Below are positions 21,691 to 33,511 of a stretch of 64,000 nucleotides of DNA, in pieces. The notes below the pieces were generated by a model. That model saw only the letters and a list, made by a program, of their open reading frames with translations. It was not told where the DNA came from and ran no database searches. The stretch comes from Maylandia zebra (Eukaryota > Chordata > Actinopteri > Cichliformes > Cichlidae), in assembly GCF_041146795.1 (NCBI RefSeq), contig NC_135172.1:34953623-35017622 (forward strand), written 5' to 3'. The position numbers and the translations under genes were made by a program. How positions within the stretch are numbered: the stretch's first letter is position 1; every line of letters begins with the position of its first letter.

Positions 21691-21917
21691 TGCTCTCAAT
21701 TTTGACAGCCCTATTAAATATTAATATCAGTCTGTACATGCTCCAGATAGCTTTTCTTCAAATTCTTTAACTCTCACTCGCTTTTGCAACTTTGTACTTT
21801 TGTGTTACTCGCAGCAACAACTCCACCTCATTGTTAGTCCATTTAAAAAACTCAGTGCTTTTCCTCAACATTTTGCAGCAACATTTCAAAGAGCCGGAAA
21901 GTAAAGAAGCCATTCCT

Positions 21918-22471
21918 TTTTCTTTTTTTTCTTTTTTTTTTTTTGCCTGTCCCGTTTGGCTCTTTTGCCATCAGAATTATTGTCTAAAGGCAAAGAAAGA
22001 TGCCCAACGGATTTACTTTACCAAATTGACCATCCCAGCCTTGCCGTAATGGTCCATTTGATTCACCTTTTATTGTTTATTTTATTTTCACTTGCTGAAT
22101 ACGGGACAGACTTGACTGGGGGAAAGAAGGGGAGAAAGAAAGAGGGAAAGAGAAACAGCTGAGAAGAGGGACGGGGGAGAAGGGCAAAAGACAAAAACCA
22201 ACAGAATGAGCAGGAAAAAAAATGCATCTATCGATCACCTGGATCACCTGTTGAGAAAGAAAAAAGAAAACAAGCAGAAGAGAACAAGAGTAATAGAATA
22301 AACAACATCACAATGATATATGGGAATATGACAGTAAATACTAAATATTAAACATTATTGTGCAGCACATAAGATCAACAGAACACAGTGTGCTTTGAGG
22401 TAGGAACCTTTAAAAAAAAAAAAACAAGCGCGTCCATGCTCACAGGTGTACACACGGGTGATCACACCCAC
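21918..22471 (-). mobile_element. LINE-like poly(A)-tailed retroposon, copy 3 (5'-truncated)
   Basis: Nearly the same sequence as the last 550 bp of copy 1 (378-1577), in reverse. It opens with a T-rich tail and is bracketed by a perfect 15-bp duplication (aaagaagccattcct at 21903-21917 and 22472-22486). It is inserted into Tc1 relic 2, so it is younger than that relic. The 5' truncation falls at about base 1023 of copy 1. Confidence 0.8.
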
Positions 22472-22739
22472 AAAGAAGCCATTCCTAATGAAGGCAAACG
22501 GAGGGAAGTTTGATGGAATTATAAACACAGAAAAGCACCATCAGATTTTGATCCAACATACAGAACCATCTGGAAAGGATCTTTTTGCCAAGACTTCATT
22601 TTTTTTACTAAGACAATAATCCCAAACACACTGCCAATGAAGTAAATGCATACCTGGATAGAAAAACACAGAACAGATTACTATTAGTCATGGATTGGCC
22701 TCCTCAGAGCCTGGACCTCAAAATTATCTATATTTGAGG

Positions 22740-25700
22740 TCCAGTATTTCCATATGTGTTATATTATATATATTTCTCATATTCAATTCAATTTATTTAT
22801 ATTACTGTAAGTATTTCCCAAAATGCTTCTTGAACTCAGTCTTTTTCTGACCACTTGGGGGCAGTGGAAATTAGTTGTCAGCTTAAAGTTACTGTATAAC
22901 ATATTTAGCAACATTATCTTTTATTTAGAGTCTGGTTAATCGGCAGCTAATCGAAGTGTAGATGGTACAGGAAAAACTATACTTACATGGTTTAAATCAG
23001 GATTGGGTGACCAAGTAGTTGGACCCAAACACTGCCAGCAAAAAGTCTTTCACAACATGTCAGATCCATACAGATCGCCTCATTATAAGCACGTGGGTTC
23101 AGATGGTTATAATAAACCAGTTCTACCTATAAAGCCTTGAAATGCAAGAAAGATGAAATATGAACCACTGAGTCTTTTTAATTTGCTTGTTTTATATATG
23201 CTTCATCTAAAGTTGCATTATATATCAAATTATAGACATTTTGAAATCATGTGACCCATTAAGCTGGGTATGTTTGTGCAAAACAAGAATAAAAATACAT
23301 AATCAGCTGGTACTATTACCATTTAATTTCACATCTTTACATTCCTGGAGTTCAACGGGCTTTAAACGCACCCTTGAAACAGGAGAATTTCAGCATTGAA
23401 CCAGCAACCATATAATTCAAGTCAAACATATTCAGCCACCTGAGCTACAGCTGCTCACTGGCACACGTGCTGACATTTAAGTATTGGCAGCCCACCACCA
23501 AGTTTCCTTAGCCCTTAGGCAAAGAGAACTGACAATTAGTTCATTGGATAGCAAAACCAGGGACGCGAGGAGGAAGCAGCTGATTCCTTGACAGAACAAA
23601 GAAGTGTGTCCTCATTAAAGCACACCACACTGTGGAGAACTGTACAGGGAGAGTCAGAGCTGGGTGATAATTACTGTGGTGAAGGAGACAGTGTCTCGTG
23701 CTTCTTTCTGTTCTCTCACTTTCCTTGTCCTTCAGGTTCAATGATTCTTCAAAAAAATCAATAAATAAGAAAAAAGTAAGACCAAAGAAATTGTGATATA
23801 ATGGACTTTTCTTTTCCCTTGATCAGACTGAACAGATTTCCTTTTTGACCTTGGGCATCTATCATTTTGTGTCCTTTAAATACAGGAGCAGTGAAATTCA
23901 TTCAACAATTTCCCACAATTAAACTATATATTCAGTATGACATTAAAACATGCTCCTTTAGATTATTGGATGCCCTGTGTTTCACTACAACCTCTCTGAG
24001 TTCTTGCCAAGTGAGTATTTATTTAAGTCTTGTTTGTCAATGCTGGACTGGAGTGGTGCGTGTTCACTGTTTTGATTGGGTCCAAAGTGGCCTTGTAGTT
24101 TAAGATTGAAGGTAAGGCACTTTCCTGTGGCAATAAAGTCTATCAGAGAGCACTACTGCCTGTTATTTGACCTTGGTACACAATAATACCTATAATAATA
24201 ATACCATTATTACAAGCTGAATGAATTCATTTTTCTATGTGTTCATTATTTTTGCTTTGTGAAAACAAAACAAAAATGTCCTGGAAGAATGTTTGAGGGT
24301 ATAAAAGTCCTGGAAGATTGTTTTTTCCATCAGTTCATTGCTCAAAGAACATTTTTTGTTAATATGTACTGAAATTGCTGACTATTTCCGCCCACATGGT
24401 TTGGCGACTTACAATTCTGACTGGCACCTCAGATAAATGTCTTTTACGAACCCCTGGGCTGTAACTCAGCTTTTCCTCTGCACGTGCTCCAAGTTGCTGG
24501 TTGGTGGGGTGGAGCTCATCAATGTCAAGTGGGAACGCCTCAGCCCTGTGTACGCAGACTTTAAAGCTTTTGCTGCCACTATTCTGCCTCTCTGCCATCT
24601 AATAGTCTGCTAACATGCTGTCGACTTAGTTTCTCTACTACTGTTTCCTCACTCATAGAAGTCATGCACACTCTGCACCACAGATCGTAATGATTTCCAC
24701 ATCACAGCAGAAATCTCTAAGACAATTACATCCTTGCATAAAGCTAAGGAACTTGTAAATCGGGATTCTCTTTATATACAGTACTGCTCACTCATAGTGA
24801 TGCTGAAGTATGGGGAAATGTGTATTAAACAAATACTAAAACAGTAATTTTGTTACAACAAAAAACTATTAATATAGTATGCCGAGCAAATTATTATGAT
24901 GCAACAAACATATTCTGTATTCTGCTGAATATATTAAAATTTCCCAAATAAAAAGATTTCAAAATTATGGATCAAGTAAAAAGCTATTAATTACCTCCAG
25001 GTGTCCAGGATTTGTTCCAGCTGAGAAAACTGATTTATTAATTAAGATGACTATTGTAGGAGCCATATGAGTTGCTCCTTTTTTGACTATGTGGGTTGAT
25101 TTAAATGGACTCACTGTATTGGTGCATGGGTGTGGGGCGTGTCTCATGGGTGTGGTAGATGACAAATGTGGTTGCACTCACCTGTTCACGGCACCTGATG
25201 TTGATGAGCAGAAAGGTTGGGTGAGCATGAGGCAAAACCTTCTGTTGAGCGCAGCTTGAATGAGTTTGATGTATTTTGACTGTAACTTGATGGTTTTTGT
25301 ATATTTATGCACTAATTGATGCCTTAGGCTAAGTTGTAATTTGGCATAGTAATTAGTACAGTTCTTTTTGAGTTGCAGTTATTTGTTTGTGCAGTCTGTG
25401 CATTTGTTTAATAGTTAATCCCAGGCGCTGATTTGTATATTGGACAGTTGCATGTGGAATAAAAGGAGCAAATGGTGCAGAAGTGTATTTTATGCGTTTA
25501 TTGTTGCGCGTCATCTGTGTCCTCATGTTTAGCCTGCCGCGGCCGTTGGTTGGAGGAGCCGCAACACATTGTCAGCAGAAGAGTTTGTAGGTTTTATTGG
25601 ATTATTTATATATAGATGAGTTTTATTGGTGAGAGTTTTATAGTTTGCTGTTTCCACACAGCTTTTAGATTAAACCTTTGGCTACACAAAACAGATTTCT

Positions 25701-27889
25701 TTCAGGAGTCATATTCCCCTGTTAGGTTTCAGCAGTACAGCTGCACTAGGCGTTGTACTGATTTGCTTTCTAGTTATTGTGCATCAGGTGGTGGGACAAT
25801 GTAAAATTCCTGTTGCTGATGCAAAGCAGCAGTTGGCTCTTGGTCAATCCTAAATTTGATTGGCTTGGATTTTTATCAGATGTATTTATTAAAGGTCATG
25901 TCTATCCAGACCTGACCTTTGAACCTATAAAGTGTAAAATAAAATATTATGATTTATTCTGCATTTTTCACAAAGTTAGTTTTAACATGAGTTCCTAAAT
26001 TACAGCTGAATTGTGCGGTCGCGCTCACCTTTGACCACTAGACCCTATTTAGTTCATCATTAAGTCCAAGTGGATTGTCATTAACTTACACAAAAATTGG
26101 AAAGATATAAGATCAAAGTATCTTTCACCACAATATATTTTTTTTTATTCTTGAGTGAATGTTTCTTTCCCTCAAAACATTAAAGAGATATTGCCTTGTA
26201 ATTACAGTAATCCAAAGAGTTTTAGGGGTTTGACCTAAAATATTGTTTACTTTCTATTACATGTGCCTGCTATATATATAAAAAGTAGAATAGATAATGG
26301 TGTCGTGTTGCTCATTTGAAAAAATAATTTATTGATACAGCAGGATTGGATAAAAACTGAAAAAATTTTAAGCAACTTTTGTTTTTTGCCTTTTTCTGTC
26401 AGGTGTATCATCATGTCTCCATTAATTATTGACTAATTATTAGTTTTCAGGTGGAATTTTGGTAACTTTGTTAGGAATAAAAGTAAATAAACCATTTAAT
26501 ATGTAGAATGAAATACATATTAAAAGTCACTCCTTCTCAAATCAAGTCATACATGTATTTATATTACATGTAATGAACATGCTATTTTCCATCTATATCG
26601 CTTAGAAGACAAAGAAGACAAGCAACTTTTACTTGTTTTTTAGGGGGGGGTTTCACGTCTTATATGAAATTTTGTCTTCATACTGCCTGTACTTTTCTAT
26701 CACTTTCTTCTATCTTTTTTGTCAGCTTCCTCTACTTTGGGCTCTTCTGTTTTTCACTGTTATGTGCTTCCATCTCCATCACCATCTCCAGACCTCTCTC
26801 ACTCTCTCCTTCTGTAACTCCCTACTTCCCCTCTCTTCCTGCAGACCTACAAAAACACAGACAGAGGCCTCAGTAAGTGCTGTTTTCCTGGCCAGGCTGG
26901 AGGACCCTCCCCATAACTAAACAGGAGCCAAGCTTATTTTACCTTCACACAGCCCAGACTGGACCAGTCTGGGCCAGACAAACACAAAATACTTCATTTG
27001 ATACATTTGGACCATCTGCTTCTGCGGGCTGTCTCCTTGAGCCAATATAGTCAACAGAGAGGGCAGATCAAGACCAACTATGTGGGTCCAAGGATTAAAA
27101 TAGACAATGAATATTGGCATTATATTTTGTACAGAGTTTCTTGATGGCTAATTAGGAATTTGGCAGCCACTGAGGATTTTCTGTTTTCCTTTAGCTTCAG
27201 CATGGCATCACTTTTGTGGAAATGTTTGAAAAACTAATTGGCTTTTTGCAGTGTGTTATTTATTCATTTTTTTAAAATGCCACATATATCTATGTCTCAC
27301 TCATTAGAAACTGTAATAATTTATTGCATTCATTTTCTGTCTTGACATCAGATCAAGCTGGCAACACTAGATAACACTAGTTCTAGTTTTCTAGAAAATA
27401 ACTGAAATCTCTATTTGTAGATGTGTACAAGTTTACAGGAAAACAATGCTTAATTTTCTATTGTATAAAAGGGAGAAACTAAGAAACTGCCAGATAATTT
27501 GGAGATATTCATATCTAATAAATACAGGAAAACACTGTCTTTGCTTTGTCTGCTGCCAAGGATAAAATCCAGAAAAACTATTAGCTACAAAAAGATATTT
27601 GGAGAGAGATAATAATATGAAATAGAGTAGATCCTAAATTTTTCAGGGATATCAAAAGTCAACAAGCACACCAGCCAATGATGTTCAATACACTCTTCTA
27701 TAATTAACTCACATTAAATCAATAAAAAAGAAACTCAGATGTTCTAAAGTAATGGCAACAAACTACAGTAAGAAACCGAATCTTCATTACGTATACATCA
27801 AAACCATTACATTACTGTTGAGTTCCTATGAGCTTAAAGCAGTCTGGCTTTTCTCCTCTGACCTCTGGCATCAACAAGACCTGGATATT
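22740..27889. other. Intergenic, no gene supported
   Basis: About 5 kb of AT-rich DNA with only short, unconvincing frames. A segment near 25055-25566 starts TG and ends CA and has an AATAAA, but no target duplication, so I do not call it an LTR. The rest shows nothing recognisable. Confidence 0.4.
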
Positions 27890-28170
27890 TTGTGTTTATC
27901 AGACCTTTCTCTGTAAATCCCTCAAGTTGGTTGTGCTGGAAAATCCCAGTAGATCAGCAGTTTCTGAAATGCTCAGACCAGTCCGTCTGGCACCGGCAAC
28001 CATGCCACGTTAAACCTCAGTTAAATCCCTTTTTTCCCCATTCTGATGCTTACTTTGAACCTCAGCAGGTCATGCATAAATGCACTGAGCTGCTGTGAGA
28101 TGACTGGGTGATTAGATACTGTGGTTAACAAGTTAAACACGTGTACCTAACAAAGTGGCTGGTAAATGTG
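27890..28170 (+). repeat. Old dispersed repeat ending cctaacaaagtggctggtaa
   Basis: The stretch with agatcagcagtttctgaaat, catgcataaatgcactgagc and the terminal cctaacaaagtggctggt resembles a common vertebrate/fish interspersed repeat whose family I cannot name with confidence. It is diverged, and no terminal structure is preserved. Confidence 0.45.
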
Positions 28171-28929
28171 TAATAAGATATGCAGAACCGCTTAACTTAT
28201 TACATTTAACCAAGGTTTATCAGCTTCAACATAATACCAATCTCTGGGTTTTATTCTTTTTGTATTTTTATTTTGTGTTTGTTTCTTATGTTCATTAACT
28301 AAAACATTATAAAAAATCTTTATTTTGTTTGTTTTATTTTTTCCCAGGAAGTGCCTTGGTGGATCAGAAATTTCAGGTGGGGGGTTTCCTTGTTGCTTTG
28401 AAATACTATTTTCAAGAAAGCCGTGAATCCCTCTGAGACTTTAACTGCAAACATATTTCATCAAGCTGAATTTGACATTGAAAGACTTGTTCTTTGTGTT
28501 CTAGCCCTGTACTCTTGTTTCTCTTTGTTTCAAAATTGTCTGAAAAGCTTTTTTTTTTTTTTATATTGCTCTCGTTCCAGCAAAGCCTAGCTTGAGCTAT
28601 GCCTGGGGATCAACAGCCTATAGCCATGGCCTCAAGATAAAAATGATTCTCTGACGAGGAGGTATCTAAAGCACTTTTAAACATCTGTCAGCAAAAAATA
28701 AGAAATAACAGTTCTTCTAAGGTTAAATGTTCAACTCCACAGGACACAAACTGGTTTAAAATTCTGATCTAAAATTTTTGGATATTGTGAAAATATTTGT
28801 TTTAAATGCAAGCTTTTATTACCAACTTCTTTGTAATGTTTTTAGAATAGAATAGCTCTTTATTTTCAATGCACATGTACAACATGTGCACTGTGAGGAT
28901 ATGAGTCAGACATTTTACTATTTCATGAA

Positions 28930-29815
28930 AAACAACTCATTTTGAATTTGATGGCAGAAAGACGTCTCAAAAGTTGGGATGCGTGCAACCAAAGACTGGA
29001 AATGTAAGTGGTGCCAGAAAGAAACAGCTCAAGGAACGTTTCGCATCTAATTTGGTTAATAAGCAACAGGTCAGTATCATGGTTCGATATAAAAAGACCA
29101 TCTTAGAGAGGCAGAGTTTATCAGAGGTAAAGATGGGCAGAGGTTTGTCAACCTGCAAATTAATTGTGTCTATACACATCATTGTGGAATGACTTCAGAA
29201 GAATGTTCTCTGCCTTACAAGGGAAGACACGGGCACGATTCTGTCATACAAATCAATCCACGGGCTCGGGGACACTCCCAAAAATAACTGTCTGTAAACT
29301 CAGTTCACTGTGCCATCCTCAAATATAAAAAGAAGCCATATGTGAACATGACCCAGGAAGTCTGCCATCTTCTCTTGGCCAAAGATTATTGGACTGAGAC
29401 AATGTGGAAAACTGTTCTGTGGGCAGTCAAATCAAAATTTGAAATTATTTCTGGATGTTGCTTTTCCTAAACAGGAGAGGGATCCTCTGCCTTGTTCAAC
29501 GGACCGAATTCAAAGGCCTACATCTCAGATGGTATGAGGGTGCATTAGTCCCTATAGAAATGGATCATTAATGATCAAAAGTATATACAGGATCAAAGCA
29601 GCATATACTCATAAGCAGATTATGTCCTTTTTCAGAGAAGGCCTTTCATATTTCAGATAAAAAATGCTACACCTGGTTTAGTAGCAGAGAAGTCTGGATG
29701 CTGAACTGGTCTGCATATAGATCACAAATTTCATCAACTGGATAAAATATGAGTTTAGAAAATCTGCACATCATTTTACACTGAGTCCCAACTTTTTGCA
29801 CCTTTTTGGGTCGTA
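28930..29815 (+). mobile_element. Decayed Tc1/mariner-type element (different family)
   Basis: The left end has ctcattttgaatttgatggc followed by gtctcaaaagttgggatgcg, and the right end has gagtcccaactttttgcacc. This 'AAAAGTTGGGA' terminal motif is typical of a widespread fish Tc1-like family. Interior segments (gaagccatatgtgaacatga; gatggtatgagggtgcatta) align with transposase-coding parts but are full of stops and deletions. It is about 0.9 kb, shorter than a full element. Confidence 0.6.
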
Positions 29816-32800
29816 CATACTCTGAAAAGTTACTACTCAGGTTTAGAAGTCAGCATCACATCACCCCATTCCTGATCTCTTTCCACCAGCTCCATGTCTT
29901 TGATTTTGAGATTCTGCTAATCACCTTCAAGGAATGCTTGGATCTGGCTTCAAGGTAAATAGCAAAAACTGTTGACCACCACCCTTAAATCCTCAGGCTT
30001 GACTCCAGAGGAGATAAGGCTCTCAGAATCAGTGAATTCCTTCCAAAATCACTTCTGAAATCATTTTTTTTTATGTGATGCAGAGCATTTATTGCTTTTG
30101 TCCTCTTGTTTATTCTTACTGTACTGTTATTATCGCTTCTATTCTTTTCAGTATTTCTTATTTACCAATTTGTGCTTTGTTTTGTACATTCCTTTTTCTT
30201 TTTTAAAAACGCTGTCTCAACTTTCCCTTATCTTGTGTTCTTTGGCTTTAATATTTGGCTTTTTGTTTGAATTTACCTTCTGATTGTTCTCCTTCGTACT
30301 TATCTGCCAAAGTGCATTGCAAACTATGTTTTGAAAGGTGTATGTATAGATTTGTACACAACTCTTTATTTTTTAACTTCCCCTAAAATATTGAGTGCAG
30401 ACTGTCTTTCAGTCACGCATATTTTTGTCTCTCAAATATAAGCTCTACAGTGAAGAACTGCCAAAGACTCATGAGAATAAGAAAGTATGCAAGTTATTGT
30501 GGGGCTCTTCTTTGTACAGAGCACCAGATGCCTGCAGGAAGGATGTGTGCGCTCTGGCCAAATCAAATACCCGAGAAACACTTCTAACACGTGCCATGCA
30601 CTGCTTCAGGAAATACTGCAGGGACGAGAAATATGAAAAATAGAAAGTGATACATTTGTCATTTGACAATGGAATACCAGCAGAGCAGATTCATTCTTAA
30701 ACTTCAGCAAGATGATAAATTTCAATCTCTGTGAGTGAAGAAGGCTTTGCAACAGTCATATCTCTACCTCAAGGTGAAAGAATACTCAGTGACTGCTTCA
30801 TAGTTAACACTTTTCATCTGAACAAAATTGCTTATTTCATCATGTAATTTTTCCTTTTATCTTTTCAGCAACTGTTTGTATGCCCGCCTTCATCACAAGA
30901 ACCATGAATATGTCTTCATTTCGCTCCTTCTTGACTCATAATAACAAAAAAGTCACGCTGTTTTAAGCTGTTTATTATTTATGATTTCAGCTTACGGGTT
31001 TTTTATGGCTCAAGTTCAATTACTGGCTGTTATCTCGACTTTGTTTTCAAAAAAGTACAATGTCATAAAGACAGAATTTAAATTGGAAATTGTTTAAATT
31101 GCTTACGTGTAATAAAATAACAGTACAAATGCAACAGATGTTTAAACTGAATGATTTGAATATTTGTATTAAAAAATGTCAACCTCACTTTGAAGCTGAT
31201 ACCAGCAACGTGTTTCCTGGGAGATGGGCACGTTTACCAGTGTTTTACATCATCTGTTCTTTTAATAAGACGAGGTTGTGGTGTAGTGTAAGCAAGTGTT
31301 TTCCCATTTTTGTTCTATATAGGACTAATCTTCTTTTCAAAAAGCAGCAAATTTTCTCAATGTGCCCTGAACCTAGCCCTCAATGCTACTGTAGATCGAC
31401 TGTAATTTTGCACAGTGTTTCTGAAATAAATAAGGCTGTCATTGAAAAAAATGCCATCTGCATATCATGTTATGTTGCTTCTGAGCCTGCCTTATTTGGC
31501 AATAATCAGCCAGGTGCATGGGGTGAACTTACAGCAATTAAATAAATAATAGGACAATTTCTCAGTCCTTCACATATATATCGCAGGCCCACAGCAGCTT
31601 TCAGAAACATTTCTGAGCTGATATATTGATTGTGCCTGTTTATGAGTGTAAGGTGATTCAGCATTTCTTTAGGGCCTTGTCCTTTGCATGCACTTTTGTT
31701 CTGATACTTTTGATCTGTCAATGATATCATCTACTACAGGTGATGAAAACAGTTTTCAGCTTGTCCATGTCTTTCACAGAGTGTAAACTGCGTCCGTGTT
31801 TACTTCTGACAGACTCTCTAGAACAGGACTGGACTGAGACAAAAAAATTGGCCCAGGTATTTGAAGTAGAGACCGGCCCACCAGGTATTACAGGAAAAAT
31901 CATAAAGCCTTTGAATGAAAACAAACGCTGTTCTGACAGTGATGTACACTGTCTTGTTGGTATATATGTATGATTTCTATACAGTTTGCATCAGATGACC
32001 ACTTAAGGACATCTCATGGTTTCATCTTCACGTTTCCCCCTCACCAGATATCCAAAACGATAACATGACCAGCAGCTTTACGGCTGTGGCTCCAGCAAAC
32101 ATCAGCTGATACTACAAAAGTAATATCAAATTAATTCTAACAACAGCTTATCAAGCTTAAACGTGCTGCTGTTGTTTAGCGCGACATCCGCTGGTTTCCT
32201 CTTTCTGGGCGATAAACAAACAAGAGAGACGGGGCGAGACAGAAATCCCGATCAGCTGATCATTGATCAGTTTCATGATTGAAGTAGCAACAGGGGAGAG
32301 AAGAAGAGGCAGCTGTGCAGCGTAAAGACGCAGAATAAGTCCAGCTTTGTGTCTTTTTTCATTCTAGCTGAAGTAGGGGACAAATCGTTTCCTTTTCACC
32401 TACGAGTGTTTTGTAAGACCATATATTCTCCCCCCAAAAACCGATAACAGAATCAATAACATTTCCTACTCTCAGCGTTTCCTATGCTTTCTTTCTATTA
32501 ATTGTAACCAAATGTAGGTTTTAAAGTGGCTGCATTCTGCTTTACCTTTTGCACAGCACCTCAACTTTTTTGAATGTAGGATTGATCGAAGCTGTGTTGC
32601 CAGTTGGGCAAGTGAAGAAGCAGTCGACTTTTTACTTTATCAGGAAAAACAAAAAGAGAATACCCATGAATCTTTTACCCAGGCCCTCTAACAAGGAGTA
32701 ACCCTCATCAGAGAAAACTTACCAGAAATCTGAGGCCTGGTTACATGTGTTTATTTCAATCGATTATTTTGGCAACTTGAAAAAAACTATATATGCCATT

Positions 32801-33239
32801 TTCTAGCTGTTTTATTCAGTAACTTTCACTTTAAATGTTTACCCTTTTTTTTTAAGTGGTAATCAGTCTAACATTGTATTCATTCAACTGAGAAGGAAAA
32901 GTAGGCTATTCGCCAGGTCACAGTGGCGGCTCGTGGAACTGCATGATATGGAAAAAGGGGGAGGGAGGAAGTTCTCCAAAACTTTTTTTCTCCTCAAAGG
33001 ATTCTGGAAAAGCTCCGTTACATTTTCAGGGGAAGGGGATACGAGGAGAAGAAAAACAACGCTGGGAAAACAAAGACAGATAACGGTGTGAAAAAGTTAA
33101 TGACTTCTTCTGTTTTTGTCTCCTTATATGAAAGCCGTGGAAAAAGGACGCGCGTGTTTTTGCTTTTGTTTCGAGCATTTTGTTCCTTCCCAGACTGTGA
33201 GGACTTACACCATCAGAGGCGATGAGATGTGAGTGAGCT
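29816..33239. other. Intergenic, pkd1 5' flank
   Basis: No gene recognised. A 151-codon frame at 31090-31545 shows no domain and is treated as chance. The last 300 bp (about 32930-33239) is richer in GC, purine-rich and immediately upstream of the pkd1 start, so it probably holds the pkd1 5' UTR and promoter. No TATA box stands out. Confidence 0.4.
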
Positions 33240-33511
33240 ATGCCTTGTGGAAATGGACAGACTTTATCCAAGCGAAAACATGGCGTCTGCCTCCCGAGGT
33301 TTAGTTTCTTTTCCAGTCTGCTTGTGGCGCTCTGCTGCTTGGAAGTATGGGGCTCCGCGGCGCAGGCGGACGGCGGCAAGAGTTGCAGTCCCTGTCCCGT
33401 TAACTGCAGCTGTCCACTTGGGCCCCAGCAGTCCTGCGTCGTCAACTGCTCCAGCATCGGGTTGGAAAGGGCCCCTGCGGCGGAAGAGATCCCGCTGGCC
33501 ACCAATGTGTT
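33240..33511 (+). CDS. pkd1: pkd1 exon 1: signal peptide and LRRNT
   Basis: ATG with G at -3. Residues about 20-40 (RFSFFSSLLVALCCLEVWGS) form a hydrophobic signal core. Then CSPCPVNCSCPLGPQQSC and VVNCSSIGLE give the cysteine pattern of a LRR N-terminal cap, matching polycystin-1. The donor TT|GTAAGT leaves phase 2. A second, shorter frame with ATG at 33229 is a shadow. The region is GC-rich compared with the flanks. Confidence 0.9.

Larger units (their letters stand above)
20428..22735 (+). mobile_element. Decayed Tc1-type transposon (relic 2), with nested insertions
   Basis: Begins with CAGTACTGTGCAAAAG. It shares with relic 1 (inverted) the segment around 20995-21115 (ccttcagttaatccaactgc) and retains C-terminal transposase remnants near 22600-22735 (AYLDRKTQN and DWPPQSLDL-like). 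It is interrupted by the 180-bp repeat (21124-21308), part of a MITE (21309-21455), another repeat (21456-21690) and LINE-like copy 3 (21918-22471). The 3' terminus was not found. Confidence 0.65.

Noticed and set aside
25055..25566. LTR-like segment starting TGTAGGAGCC and ending GCAACA, with an AATAAA near its 3' part
   Set aside because: No matching target-site duplication at the two ends and no recognised internal sequence, so the TG...CA ends could be chance.
31090..31545. 151-codon open frame
   Set aside because: No domain, AT-rich codon composition, no splice or conservation evidence. Probably chance.
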